Shown here one piece after another: positions 8,058 through 15,635 of a stretch of 20,998 nt of DNA. Every line of letters begins with the position of its first letter. Position 1 is the stretch's first letter. The notes under the pieces are model-generated. The model was not told the DNA's origin. It saw only the letters and a list, made by a program, of their open reading frames with translations, and made no database searches. A program made the translations under genes and the position numbers. Origin of the DNA: JBBDWJ01 sp040902925 (GTDB lineage Bacteria > Acidobacteriota > Terriglobia > Bryobacterales > UBA6623); contig JBBDWJ010000209.1 in assembly GCA_040902925.1 (NCBI GenBank), forward strand, positions 1 through 20,998, given 5' to 3'.

Positions 8058-9038
8058 TTATCGGGCCGTCCGCATGTCCGGCTTGGCGTACTCCTTGTAC
8101 AGCTCACCAATACCCGCCGCCTGCGTGTCGCCGGGGTGGATCAAAACCCGATACCGGAAGCGGAGCGTATCCCCGGGCTTGATCGTCAAGCTCCCATCCT
8201 TGGTCTTGTCATCAAAGTAGTCGTGCTCGCCGAAAATATTCGCGGCGAACAGGCCGTAGCTGCGCACGTGCCAAAACGTCGGATGCTTCGGGTTGGAGGG
8301 ATGATCGAAGATCGCCACCCCGATGGGCTTGCCGTCGAGCTTGCCGCTGTAGTCGACCCATGGAGAAGGCTTGCCCCAGGTCTCGCTCTCGCCAGTCTTG
8401 CCCTCGGCGTTGGTGATCTTCCCGGTGCGATTCTCGGCGCGGCGGTGCGGCTCTTCGAGCGGCGCGGCGAGCCGAATCGCGAACGTTCCTTCCTTGGTAT
8501 CCCCAAATTTGACCGGCTGCACGCCCGCACCGAAAGTGACGTCGAAATCAATGGTGCGCCGCTGAGCGTCGCCGCCGAACACCATCGTGCGGTCCTCGAC
8601 GAGCAGAATCTTGCCATCGGGAGTCTGCCATTCGAAGACGGCGCGAATCGTCCCTGAGGCGTTGTCCACTTTCTCGACCTTGCGTAGAACGATTTTGCCC
8701 TTCTTCATCGGGCCTTCCGAGTTCGGTTCATTGGCCCAGAAATCCAGACCATTCACGTCGCCATGCGTGAACCAGATACCCCTGTGGTGGGGATGGTCAT
8801 GAGGCTCGCCCTCGACGACTTCCATCGGATAGAGGCGCGTGACGACAGTGCCATCGGCCGCGCGCACAGGATGCAGGTAGGGCTTCGGCGTATCAGGTCC
8901 GAAATATAGGGTCGTGAAAGGCTTGCCATCGACGCTGACATCGATGCGCCCATCGGCTTTCTGAAACGTGACGTTCGCGGCAAACGCTGCCGGAACGCAA
9001 AGCAACAACAAGGTGATGCAAACTCGCCGTAAAAGCAT
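8058..9038 (-). CDS. Secreted DUF6807-like protein (PmoA-annotated family)
   Basis: This 326-residue protein has a clear signal peptide (MLLRRVCITLLLLCVPAAFAA, cleavage near 20/21) and a beta-rich body. It contains the motif HDHPHHRGIWFTHGDVNG (His80, His82, His84, His85, His92) and later FDHPSNPKHPTFWHVRSYGLFAANIFG. Members are often labelled 'PmoA family' and now fall under DUF6807; they are not methane monooxygenase subunits. The histidine clusters suggest a metal or sugar-binding site on a galactose-mutarotase-like fold, but function is not established. The ATG at 9038 is chosen because it starts the signal peptide. A TTG 12 codons upstream would spoil it. The gene stands alone, convergent with the MOSC gene. 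Confidence 0.82.
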   Translation of the reverse strand: MLLRRVCITLLLLCVPAAFAANVTFQKADGRIDVSVDGKPFTTLYFGPDTPKPYLHPVRAADGTVVTRLYPMEVVEGEPHDHPHHRGIWFTHGDVNGLDFWANEPNSEGPMKKGKIVLRKVEKVDNASGTIRAVFEWQTPDGKILLVEDRTMVFGGDAQRRTIDFDVTFGAGVQPVKFGDTKEGTFAIRLAAPLEEPHRRAENRTGKITNAEGKTGESETWGKPSPWVDYSGKLDGKPIGVAIFDHPSNPKHPTFWHVRSYGLFAANIFGEHDYFDDKTKDGSLTIKPGDTLRFRYRVLIHPGDTQAAGIGELYKEYAKPDMRTAR

Positions 9039-9786
9039 GCTTATAAGTGGACCACATTCGCCGCCGGAAGCCAAGCGGGATCAGGCAAAAAAGGCCGCCA
9101 AGAGAGAATTCCCGGCGGACGCTGGTAGCGGTCCGGCGCCCTCGGACCGAGTTGCGGCAAGGCCCCGCACCGCTTTGCCACTCGAACCTTTGCGCGGCAA
9201 GCCAGGAGCAGCCGTCCCACGAGGGTTGCGGACTCGCCGCGCTGTAGGAGTTGATCCCCTGGAGGCACTGAGATTTGAGCAAGGGTGATTCTGGCCTGTC
9301 AGCCGGAATTCTCGCCGTTCCTCACTAGCGCCACAGGCTCGCCCCACTTCGCGTTTCTCCGAGTCAGCGGAACAAACATGACTACTGTGGTGTCTAGCAC
9401 CGGCAGAAAGTTCATTGCGCCAATGTTTGCAGGACTCTTCCATGGGTTGGTCGTGACGCTTAGCCGCTGGTCACTGGTTTCCTGTGGCCTATTGGGATTA
9501 TTTTGCGATCCACTGCCTCAGGGTGTGCACTGCCCCTAAATCGACACTCGGCGGCGTGGCCGCGAAGGTTAGATAGCGCCCATTCAGAGTGTGTTACCGG
9601 TGTGACGGCGGACCCGGCGCGCGCACTTTGAAACAGGCGGCGGTGGGCGGCCAGAAAGTAGTTGATGGGACTTCTGGCTATCCCTGGGGGCGAGGACAGG
9701 AGGAAAATCGCAGCCCAACCGCGATGACTCAGAGGATGAACCCGGGAGCAGACGCGAAATCGAACCAACCAATCAACAAGCGGCCA
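9039..9786. other. Gene-poor region (about 750 nt)
   Basis: No protein-like frame, RNA gene or mobile element was recognised. Frames here are short and biased in composition. The part next to 9038 should hold the promoter of the DUF6807-like gene, and the part next to 9787 is the 3' side of lutC. The base composition near 9360-9530 looks less GC-rich than the surrounding genes. It could be a decayed gene remnant or a regulatory region, but nothing specific is supported. Confidence 0.5.
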
Positions 9787-10413
9787 TCAAACGACGACCA
9801 AGCTCAACTCGCCAGGCCCGTGAACCCCCTGCACCAAAGTCATCTCGATGTCTCCGGTGCGGCTTGGCCCGCCGATCAATACCATCGAACTACTCACCGC
9901 GGCCGGGTCCGGCACGGTGGTGAACAGCTCATCGAGCCCGCTCAAAACCGAATCGGCCGATACAACGGCGATGTGGGCTGGGGGTAGAAGCGAAAGCAGC
10001 CGCTCATCGCGTCCGGACGAAAGCATCACCAAAGCCCCCGGATCGACCAGCGCATACTCGGGACAAGTGATGCCTACTTCGGAGGTCGCGGCGGCTTGAC
10101 GAAGCTCGTCCACTGACGTGGAAACAACCCGCACACCCGGCAACTCGAAAATCCCTAGCGATTCCAAAAGCGGATGACGGAGGGCAACGGCCGCGCGGCC
10201 GGCGAGCAGTGAACGAACCAACTCGCAAGCGTGCCGCGGAGAATCCGCCCGTTCGGCTCGCGCGGGGAATTCCCGAATCAGCCGCTCCACGCGCTCCTCG
10301 CGGCTCATCTCGGGCAAGACAAGCCGCGGCGCCGGAGCCCGCTCGGGGGCATCGCCACCGCGCCGGCCCAGGGCCGTCCGCACTTTGTGAAGAATGTTCT
10401 CGCGCTCAGGCAT
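9787..10413 (-). CDS. lutC: Lactate utilisation protein C (LUD domain)
   Basis: This 208-residue protein is the third subunit of the LutABC L-lactate oxidation system (lactate to pyruvate, cytoplasmic). It has the single LUD domain of the LutC/YkgG family. Recognisable segments are VGITCPEYALVDPGALVMLSSGRDERLLSLLPPAHIAVV, the pocket segment common to LutC, and MVLIGGPSRTGDIEMTLVQGVHGPGELSLVVV, where GPSRTGDIE...GVHGP is the family signature. ATG 10413 is used; a TTG two codons upstream is unlikely. It follows lutB after a 112-nt gap, so it may have some separate control, but order and strand fit one operon. Confidence 0.93.
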   Translation of the reverse strand: MPERENILHKVRTALGRRGGDAPERAPAPRLVLPEMSREERVERLIREFPARAERADSPRHACELVRSLLAGRAAVALRHPLLESLGIFELPGVRVVSTSVDELRQAAATSEVGITCPEYALVDPGALVMLSSGRDERLLSLLPPAHIAVVSADSVLSGLDELFTTVPDPAAVSSSMVLIGGPSRTGDIEMTLVQGVHGPGELSLVVV

Positions 10414-10525
10414 TGGCAAGGCAGGCTATCGATGCCGCGCCTCAGGAATCAAGACTCTCGCCGGCTGTTCAAAACTTTGGAGCCGCAGATGGACGCAAGC
10501 AAACGCAGGTGCGAGACACGCGCGT

Positions 10526-11965
10526 TCATCGGCGCTCCACTTTCTTCTGCGATGGATTCGCCTGCCGCGCGCGCCAGAGCTGCCGAAAACTCCGCGGCGC
10601 CGGAGGCGGAAAATCCCGGGTTGCGGTCCAGGCCTTCAGGCCCGGCACCGAGCGAAGCCAGCGGTCCTGCTCGGGCCGCGGAATCACTGCTTGACCGACA
10701 AACCCCAGCGTCTCGAAAATCCGTGGGTGCCGCATGACCCAGCTCCAAACTTTGTAGCCGCTCTTCTCCATGCGCGAACGCGGTTCGCGGGAATCGGCGC
10801 GCTTCACATCGCGGCGCAACGCCAGCAGCATTTTCGGAATATCGATTTTGACCGGACAAACTTCGCCGCAAGCGCCGCACAAGCTGGAGGCGAACGGCAG
10901 ATCCGGCTCATGAGCCACGCCCTGCAACTGCGGCGTGAGGATCGCTCCAATCGGCCCGGAATACGTCCCGGGATAGCTATGGCCGCCGATGCGCCGGAAG
11001 ACAGGACAAACGTTCGAGCAGGCACCGCAGCGGATACAGTACAAAGTCTCGCGCTTCTCCGGATCAGCCAGCACCCGTGTGCGCCCGTTGTCGAGCAGCA
11101 AAAGGTAGAACTTTTCGGGACCGCTGATTTCACCAGCACGTTTGGGCCCCGACAGGAACGACGTATAACTCGTCAGCCGCTGCCCCGAGCCGCTGCGCCC
11201 AAGCAGTTTCAGGAACACGGCCAGATCGGCGGCCCGCGGAATGAGTTTCTCGATTCCGGCCAGCGCCACATGGACCCGCGGCAGCGATGTCGTCAAGCGG
11301 ATGTTGCCCTCGTTTTCGACCAGCACCACCGCGCCGCTCTCCGCCACGACGAAGTTGGCTCCGGAAATGCCCATGTCGGCGTTGAGAAATTTTTGGCGCA
11401 AAACGCGGCGCGCCAGCATCGTGAGCTCGGCGGGCTCTTCGGTCAGCTCCACGCCGAGCTTTTCAGCGAACAGGGCGCCAATCTCGCGGCGAGTCTTGTG
11501 CATCGCCGGCGCAACAATGTGAAACGGCCGCTCGCGCGCCAATTGCTGGATGAACTCGCCCAGGTCGGTTTCGACGGGCTCGACTCCCGCTTCTTCGAGC
11601 GCCTCGTTGAGGTGAACTTCCTCGCTCGTCATCGATTTCGATTTGACGGCGATCTTCACGCGGTGCTCGCGCGCGATCGATACAACCGCCTCGACGGCCG
11701 ACGCGCTATCGGAGCACCAAATAACTTCCCCGCCCTGCTCCCGAACGCGCGCTTCGAGAGTCTCGAGGTAGTAATCCAGGTTGTCGAGAGTGTGCTTTTT
11801 GATATCGCGAGCCTGGTCGCGAAGCTGCTGGTATTCGTCGGCGGAAATGGTCTCCATCGCCGAGGCGCGCTTTTCGGCGAACCGTTCGGTGGCGTTGCGA
11901 ATATTCTTCTGTAGCGCCAGATCGCTGAGCGCCACGTGAATGCGTTCGTGGAAAGCCGCCGACAT
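10526..11965 (-). CDS. lutB: Lactate utilisation protein B (iron-sulfur, LUD domain)
   Basis: This 479-residue protein combines an N-terminal LUD domain (about 60-300; KSKSMTSEEVHLNEALEEAGVEPVETDLGEFIQQL, ISGANFVVAESGAVVLVENEGN) with a ferredoxin-like module. Cluster ligands are Cys310, Cys313, Cys316 and Cys320 (CIRCGACSNVCP) and Cys363, Cys366 and Cys370 (CGACGEVCP). LutB carries electrons from lactate oxidation together with LutA and LutC. Start ATG 11965 comes 3 nt after the lutA stop, which indicates translational coupling. The C-terminus (EQDRWLRSVPGLKAWTATRDFPPPAPRSF) is the typical LutB tail. The opposite strand has a long open frame (10394-11914), but it is a composition artefact. 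Confidence 0.95.
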   Translation of the reverse strand: MSAAFHERIHVALSDLALQKNIRNATERFAEKRASAMETISADEYQQLRDQARDIKKHTLDNLDYYLETLEARVREQGGEVIWCSDSASAVEAVVSIAREHRVKIAVKSKSMTSEEVHLNEALEEAGVEPVETDLGEFIQQLARERPFHIVAPAMHKTRREIGALFAEKLGVELTEEPAELTMLARRVLRQKFLNADMGISGANFVVAESGAVVLVENEGNIRLTTSLPRVHVALAGIEKLIPRAADLAVFLKLLGRSGSGQRLTSYTSFLSGPKRAGEISGPEKFYLLLLDNGRTRVLADPEKRETLYCIRCGACSNVCPVFRRIGGHSYPGTYSGPIGAILTPQLQGVAHEPDLPFASSLCGACGEVCPVKIDIPKMLLALRRDVKRADSREPRSRMEKSGYKVWSWVMRHPRIFETLGFVGQAVIPRPEQDRWLRSVPGLKAWTATRDFPPPAPRSFRQLWRARQANPSQKKVERR

Positions 11966-11968
11966 ACG

Positions 11969-12697
11969 TCAACCCGTCTGAGCGAGAACTTCCGCCAGGT
12001 GCATGGCGCGAATCGGCAGGCCCCGGCGGCTGATCGCCCCGCGGATCTGCATCAGGCAGCTCGAATCGATCGAGACCACCGTGTTGGCGCCCGTGCGCAC
12101 GATCGATTCGACTTTGTCGTCGACCATGCTGCCTGAAACTTCCCCGAATTTCACCGCGAAGGCGCCGCCGAAACCGCAGCACTCCTCCGCCGGCTCCATC
12201 TCGCGCAGCTCGAGGTCCCGAACCTGGCGCAACAGCCGGCGCGGTTCGTCCTTAAGCTTGAGATCGCGCAGCGCGTGGCAGGAATCGTGATACGTAGCAA
12301 CGCCGGCGAATCGCGCCCCGACGTCTTCGACCTTGGCGACTTTTAGCAGGAATTCGGAAAACTCATAGACCCGCGAGGTGACCGCCCGCGACCCCTCTAC
12401 TTCCCCTGAATCGCGATCGAACAGGTCCGCGAAGTGGTGGCGGACCATCGACGAGCATGACCCGGAAGGCACGACGATGTATTCCGCGCCGTCAAACACC
12501 TTCAGAAAGTGCCGTGCAACGTCGCGAGCTTCGGTGGTAAACCCGGAGTTGAACGCCGGCTGGCCGCAGCAAGTCTGCTGCTGGCGAAACTCGACCTCGC
12601 AGCCAACGCGTTCCAACACGTCGGCCATTGCCAGCCCGACTTCGGGAAACAATTGGTCGACGAGGCAGGTTACGAAAAGCGAGACGCGCAATGGCAT
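11969..12697 (-). CDS. lutA: Lactate utilisation protein A (CCG-domain Fe-S protein)
   Basis: This 242-residue protein starts with MPLRVSLFVTCLVDQLFPEVG, matching the usual LutA N-terminus, and has two cysteine-rich CCG domains. The first contains QQTCCGQPAFNSG (Cys43-Cys44-Gly45) and GSCSSMVRHHF. The second contains YHDSCHALRDL, EECCGFGGAFAVKFGE (Cys173-Cys174-Gly175) and SIDSSCLMQIRG. The family belongs to the heterodisulfide-reductase/GlpC-like iron-sulfur proteins and works with LutB and LutC. It is the first gene of the operon. The start ATG lies within the third unit of an 18-bp tandem repeat, directly after a TAG (see findings). Confidence 0.95.
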   Translation of the reverse strand: MPLRVSLFVTCLVDQLFPEVGLAMADVLERVGCEVEFRQQQTCCGQPAFNSGFTTEARDVARHFLKVFDGAEYIVVPSGSCSSMVRHHFADLFDRDSGEVEGSRAVTSRVYEFSEFLLKVAKVEDVGARFAGVATYHDSCHALRDLKLKDEPRRLLRQVRDLELREMEPAEECCGFGGAFAVKFGEVSGSMVDDKVESIVRTGANTVVSIDSSCLMQIRGAISRRGLPIRAMHLAEVLAQTG

Positions 12698-12746
12698 CTA
12701 GGAAATCCGGGGCATCTAGGGAATCCGGGACATCTGGAAAATCCGG
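12693..12746 (-). repeat. Three 18-bp tandem repeats overlapping the lutA start
   Basis: The units are 12693-12710, 12711-12728 and 12729-12746. They are about 80-95% alike and each reads CCGGATTYCCTAGATGCC or a close variant on the minus strand. Each unit has GGA about 8 nt before an ATG, so each resembles a weak start site. The units are in frame (18 nt = 6 codons), and each ATG other than the last runs five codons to a TAG that abuts the next ATG. Confidence 0.9.
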
Positions 12747-12797
12747 AAGGCAAAAGGTAAGCGGCCAGCTTACTCCCACGGCCAGACCGCGTTCCGC

Positions 12798-12803
12798 ATT
12801 GTA
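12798..12803 (-). promoter_or_regulatory. Candidate -10 box for lutABC
   Basis: TACAAT on the minus strand matches the sigma-70 -10 consensus at 5 of 6 positions. It would start transcription near 12790 and give a leader of roughly 90 nt before lutA. No good TTGACA-type -35 lies at the normal spacing. That place is occupied by the 20-bp tandem repeat, which would suit an activator-dependent promoter. Weak evidence. Confidence 0.35.
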
Positions 12804-12840
12804 CCGCAGCATCAAACGGGGTACCGCAGCATCAAACGGG
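12801..12840 (-). repeat. Perfect 20-bp tandem duplication upstream of lutA
   Basis: The unit GTACCGCAGCATCAAACGGG (plus strand) is repeated exactly at 12801-12820 and 12821-12840. It lies just upstream of, and overlaps, a TACAAT box on the minus strand. A period of 20 nt places both units near the same face of the helix, as expected for paired regulator sites. A recent chance duplication is the alternative. Confidence 0.8.
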
Positions 12841-12970
12841 ATCTGGCGGGAGCGTTTTCGAGAGGATCCGCAAAGGGTATGAAGACCGTCGCACAACAGC
12901 TATGCCCAACAGCGCGTTCCCGCGGCGAAATACGCCCCGCGCGCGGAAGAACGCTCCGTTCCCGCTAAGA

Positions 12971-13483
12971 CTACTCTTTGCGAGCCTCTGCCGCCTCTCG
13001 CTCAAAGAGGTCCATTTGTGCCTTCGAGGGCTCCCCGCGGCGCTTTCGCCGCGCGTGCACCGGACTGCCGATCACGCCAAGTACTTTGAGGTCTTCGAGC
13101 GCCGCCCGCGGCACGAATACCCGATGGGTGTTGGAGTTCGCTTCCGGCGGAGTCAACGTCAAGCCATACTCCGACATCAACAGCAGATTGTTCGGCAGCA
13201 CGCCTTCCAGCAACTCGCCATCCCGAAATGTCATGCGTATCCACAGCCCATCGAGCTTCGGGCGCGAGGCGAAAACCTTCTTGTCCGCCTCCGGATCGCC
13301 CTCGAACTCGCGCACGAAATAGATCGCCTTGATCCTTTCGTAGGGAATCGTGGTGACCTGTGCGCTACGGTCGATCAACTCGATCCCGTCCGGGCGAAGG
13401 TACGTCTGGGGAGCAACATAACCGGCCAAGAGCTGGTGGTCGAGCCGGCGGACATAAACCTTCTTGGTGGTGGAATTCGACAC
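12971..13483 (-). CDS. DUF6982-like protein of unknown function
   Basis: This ~170-residue soluble protein (MSNSTTKKVYVRRLDHQLLAGYVAPQTYL...) has the look of the DUF6982 family found mostly in Acidobacteria. Features are a beta-rich core with PDGIELIDRSAQVTTIPYERIKAIYFVREF, LDGLWIRMTFRDGELLEGVLPNNLL and HRVFVPRAALEDLKVLGVIG, then a basic, charged C-terminal tail (HARRKRRGEPSKAQMDLFEREAAEARKE). The fold suggests a PilZ-like or small beta-barrel sensor, but this is a guess. No ATG start exists. GTG at 13483 is used, with TTG at 13492 as the alternative, and neither has a good ribosome site. It diverges from xerD and lies 274 nt upstream of lutA on the same strand. A role in lut control is not supported. 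Confidence 0.75.
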   Translation of the reverse strand: MSNSTTKKVYVRRLDHQLLAGYVAPQTYLRPDGIELIDRSAQVTTIPYERIKAIYFVREFEGDPEADKKVFASRPKLDGLWIRMTFRDGELLEGVLPNNLLLMSEYGLTLTPPEANSNTHRVFVPRAALEDLKVLGVIGSPVHARRKRRGEPSKAQMDLFEREAAEARKE

Positions 13484-13505
13484 GATGTGCAACGCGAGTT
13501 ACATT

Positions 13506-13524
13506 TACCGGCGCTCTGCCGGTA
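13506..13524. promoter_or_regulatory. Palindrome in the xerD/DUF6982 divergent promoter region
   Basis: TACCGGC-GCTCT-GCCGGTA is a perfect 7-bp inverted repeat with a 5-nt spacer. It lies between the divergent starts at 13483/13492 and 13603. An AT-richer stretch with TATGCT/TAATAT follows and could be the -10 region for xerD. It could be an operator or an mRNA hairpin. Function not shown. Confidence 0.4.
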
Positions 13525-13602
13525 TGCTAATATGCGCCGCTAAGTGCTGTCAACTTCGTTAAGGCTCGGTAACTCATTGATTTCTAAAACGTTGGAGTCG
13601 CC

Positions 13603-14487
13603 TTGTCGCCTTTGATCGAAGAGTACCTCAGCTTCTGCCGGATCGAGAAGGGGCTGGCAGCGAATTCGTTGGCAGCCTATCGCCGCGATCTCGAACGGCT
13701 AGACCGTTTCTGCGCAGCCCGTGGGCGCACGATCCAAAAAGCCGGCCCCGAAGACCTGCGCGGCTTCCTCGATTCCCTCTACACCGCGAAACTCAGCAGC
13801 CGCTCGATCGCCCGCTATCTGGTGAGCGCCCGCAATTTCTATCTTTACATGCTGCGCCAGAAGCACGTCGCTACCGACCCGACCGCACAGATCGCGGCTC
13901 CACGCCAATGGAAACAACTGCCAAAGTTTTTGACGCTGGAAGAAGTCGATCGTCTGCTGGACGCACCCGCCATCGAGACCCCCTTGGGCGGCCGTGACCG
14001 GGCGATGCTGCAATTGCTTTACGCGACGGGCCTGCGCGTGTCCGAGCTGGTGAATCTCAAGCTGGCCCACCTCAACGCCGAGTTGGGAGTGCTGCGCGCC
14101 CGGGGAAAAGGCAACAAGGAACGGCTCATCCCGGTTGGCCGCACCGCGATCGAGGCCGTCCAGAGCTACCTGGGCGACAGCCGCGCACGCCTGCTCAAAG
14201 GCAAGGCCTCGGAGTACCTGTTCGTGACCGCGCGTGGAAGCCGCATGGTCCGCCAGACCTTCTGGCACCAACTGCGCAAATACGGCCTCAAGGCCGGCCT
14301 CATCCGCGCGCTGACGCCCCACATGCTGCGTCACAGTTTCGCTACGCACCTGCTCGAACGGGGCGCCGATCTGCGAAGTTTGCAGCTCATGCTCGGCCAC
14401 GCCGATATCTCGACCACGCAGATCTACACTCACGTTCTCCGTGACCGGCTGCGCCAGGTTTACGACCAGCACCACCCTAGAAGTTAG
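13603..14487 (+). CDS. xerD: Tyrosine recombinase XerD
   Basis: This 294-residue site-specific recombinase has an N-terminal SAM-like core-binding domain (PLIEEYLSFCRIEKGLAANSLAAYRRDLERL) and a complete catalytic domain. The catalytic set is present: Arg145 (GLRVSEL), Lys169 (RGKGNKERLIP), His240 and Arg243 (HMLRHSF), His266 (LGHADISTTQIYTHV) and the nucleophile Tyr275. Length and motifs fit XerD, which with XerC resolves chromosome dimers at dif, rather than a phage or integron integrase. The start is TTG at 13603 with GGAG at 13594-13597. No attachment sites or phage genes adjoin it, so a housekeeping role is most likely. XerC versus XerD cannot be fully separated by eye. Confidence 0.92.
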   Translation: MSPLIEEYLSFCRIEKGLAANSLAAYRRDLERLDRFCAARGRTIQKAGPEDLRGFLDSLYTAKLSSRSIARYLVSARNFYLYMLRQKHVATDPTAQIAAPRQWKQLPKFLTLEEVDRLLDAPAIETPLGGRDRAMLQLLYATGLRVSELVNLKLAHLNAELGVLRARGKGNKERLIPVGRTAIEAVQSYLGDSRARLLKGKASEYLFVTARGSRMVRQTFWHQLRKYGLKAGLIRALTPHMLRHSFATHLLERGADLRSLQLMLGHADISTTQIYTHVLRDRLRQVYDQHHPRS

Positions 14488-14597
14488 CGCTGCAAACCGC
14501 CTTCGGCTTGCCGTGGCCTCGCCGGTTAGTCAAACAGTGCGTTCGTCGGGTCGGGTTGCGAGCCGCGCGGGACGGAGAAGCGCTCCCAGGCACCACG

Positions 14598-15440
14598 TCA
14601 GCGCCACGACGAGGCGTGGTCCTGGGCGTATTGCTTCAGCGTGCGCGGGGCTTGTCCGGTGAGTTCTTTGACGCCCGCTGACACAAGGGCCGTGGCCCCC
14701 TGCCTGCCAAAGGCAAACAGTGCGGCGAGGTAGCGTGCAAGGTCGTCCGGCACGCCGGCTTCGATGAGCGACGCTACGAATGACTCGTCGTCCACGGGTA
14801 CGTAATGGATTTCCCGGCCGGCGGCCTCCGAAAGAACAGCCGCTGCTTCAGCGTAGGTCAGCGCGTCCGGCCCGGTCAGCGTGAACGCGCGCCCGTCAAA
14901 ACGATCAGTGCGAAGCGCCGCGGCGGCCGACGCCCCGATGTCGCGGGCATCGATCAGCGAGGTGCGCGAGTCAGCGGCGGGCAGCGGAATCACCCCCGCC
15001 TGGCGGATCGGATCGAGCCAGGAGGTGTGGAAGTTGTCCATGAACCAGTTGGGCCGCAAGATGACGAATGGCGCACCCGAGCGCTCCAAGCTGAGCTCCA
15101 CCCGGCGCAGCGATCCGCTGTCGTCGAACTCCGTTCCCATGGCGGTCATGAGCACGAACTTACGTTTGCCGCGGGCCGCCGATTCCAGGAATGGAATCAT
15201 GACCTCGTGCGGAGTTGGAGTTGGCGGGCCGAGCAGGAAAACACGATTTGTTCCTTCGAGCGCTGTGGCGAATGTGTTCTGGTCATCGTAGTCGAAGGCC
15301 ACGGGCTCGACGCCGCTGGTTGCCTTCAACCGCGATGGGTTCCGCGTGGCGGCCCGAACGTGCTCACCCGCGCGAACGAGCTCACCCGTCAGGGCCCGCC
15401 CCACATTTCCCGAACTTCCGATAACGAGAATGCTGTTCAT
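14598..15440 (-). CDS. NmrA-family NAD(P)-binding protein
   Basis: This 280-residue Rossmann-fold protein is of the atypical short-chain dehydrogenase group. MNSILVIGSSGNVGRALTGELV carries the GxxGxxG nucleotide site (Gly8, Gly11, Gly14). VFLLGPPTPTPHEVMIPFLESAARG, FVLMTAMGTEFDDSG, FVILRPNWFMDNF, DARDIG and FTLTGPDALTYAEAAAVLSEAAGREIHYVPVDDE are standard NmrA/HSCARG-like segments. Such proteins act as redox sensors or NAD(P)H:quinone reductases. The substrate here is unknown. AAGGAG (minus strand, 15449-15454) supports ATG 15440. It lies downstream of the VOC/YCII pair on the same strand but 195 nt apart, with a hairpin between, so probably a separate transcript. Confidence 0.88.
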   Translation of the reverse strand: MNSILVIGSSGNVGRALTGELVRAGEHVRAATRNPSRLKATSGVEPVAFDYDDQNTFATALEGTNRVFLLGPPTPTPHEVMIPFLESAARGKRKFVLMTAMGTEFDDSGSLRRVELSLERSGAPFVILRPNWFMDNFHTSWLDPIRQAGVIPLPAADSRTSLIDARDIGASAAAALRTDRFDGRAFTLTGPDALTYAEAAAVLSEAAGREIHYVPVDDESFVASLIEAGVPDDLARYLAALFAFGRQGATALVSAGVKELTGQAPRTLKQYAQDHASSWR

Positions 15441-15573
15441 GGCTTAAACTCCTTTTCTCCGCTCTCGCGCGGGCGCGGTTGTTGCCTTGTAGGCCTCACA
15501 GCCGTGCATCAGAACGCCGACATGGATGCAGGCCGCGTTAGCCAAGGCGACCGCCTCGTCCGCAAGGGGTGAT

Positions 15574-15623
15574 AGGGAGCGTCAGCATCCAATCTCCGTG
15601 CAACCTTCGGCTGAGCGCTCCCC
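15574..15623 (-). terminator. Hairpin after the VOC gene, possible transcript end
   Basis: GGGAGCG-TCAGC (15575-15586) pairs with GCTGA-GCGCTCCC (15610-15623) through about 12 bp with one bulged base. It begins just beyond the stop of the VOC gene (15636). No T run follows, so it is not a classical intrinsic terminator. It may still protect or end the leftward transcript. Confidence 0.35.
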
Positions 15624-15635
15624 TGAATGGGCTGC

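Noticed and set aside
9081..9443. 120-codon minus-strand frame upstream of the DUF6807-like gene
   Set aside because: The composition is Ser/Arg/Gly-rich without protein-like pattern or domain.
9285..9539. 84-codon plus-strand frame in the gene-poor region
   Set aside because: GTG start, no convincing ribosome site and no recognised domain. A hydrophobic stretch alone is not enough evidence.
10394..11914. 506-codon plus-strand open frame opposite lutB
   Set aside because: lutB on the minus strand has both iron-sulfur motifs and the LUD domain. The antisense translation has no recognisable features.
12693..12840. Possible CRISPR-like array from clustered short repeats
   Set aside because: The repeats are directly adjacent with no unique spacers, the two repeat families are unrelated, and there are no cas genes.
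13603..14487. Tyrosine recombinase as sign of a prophage, integron or integrative element
   Set aside because: Length and motifs fit chromosomal XerD. No attachment repeats, cassette array, tRNA or phage genes lie nearby.
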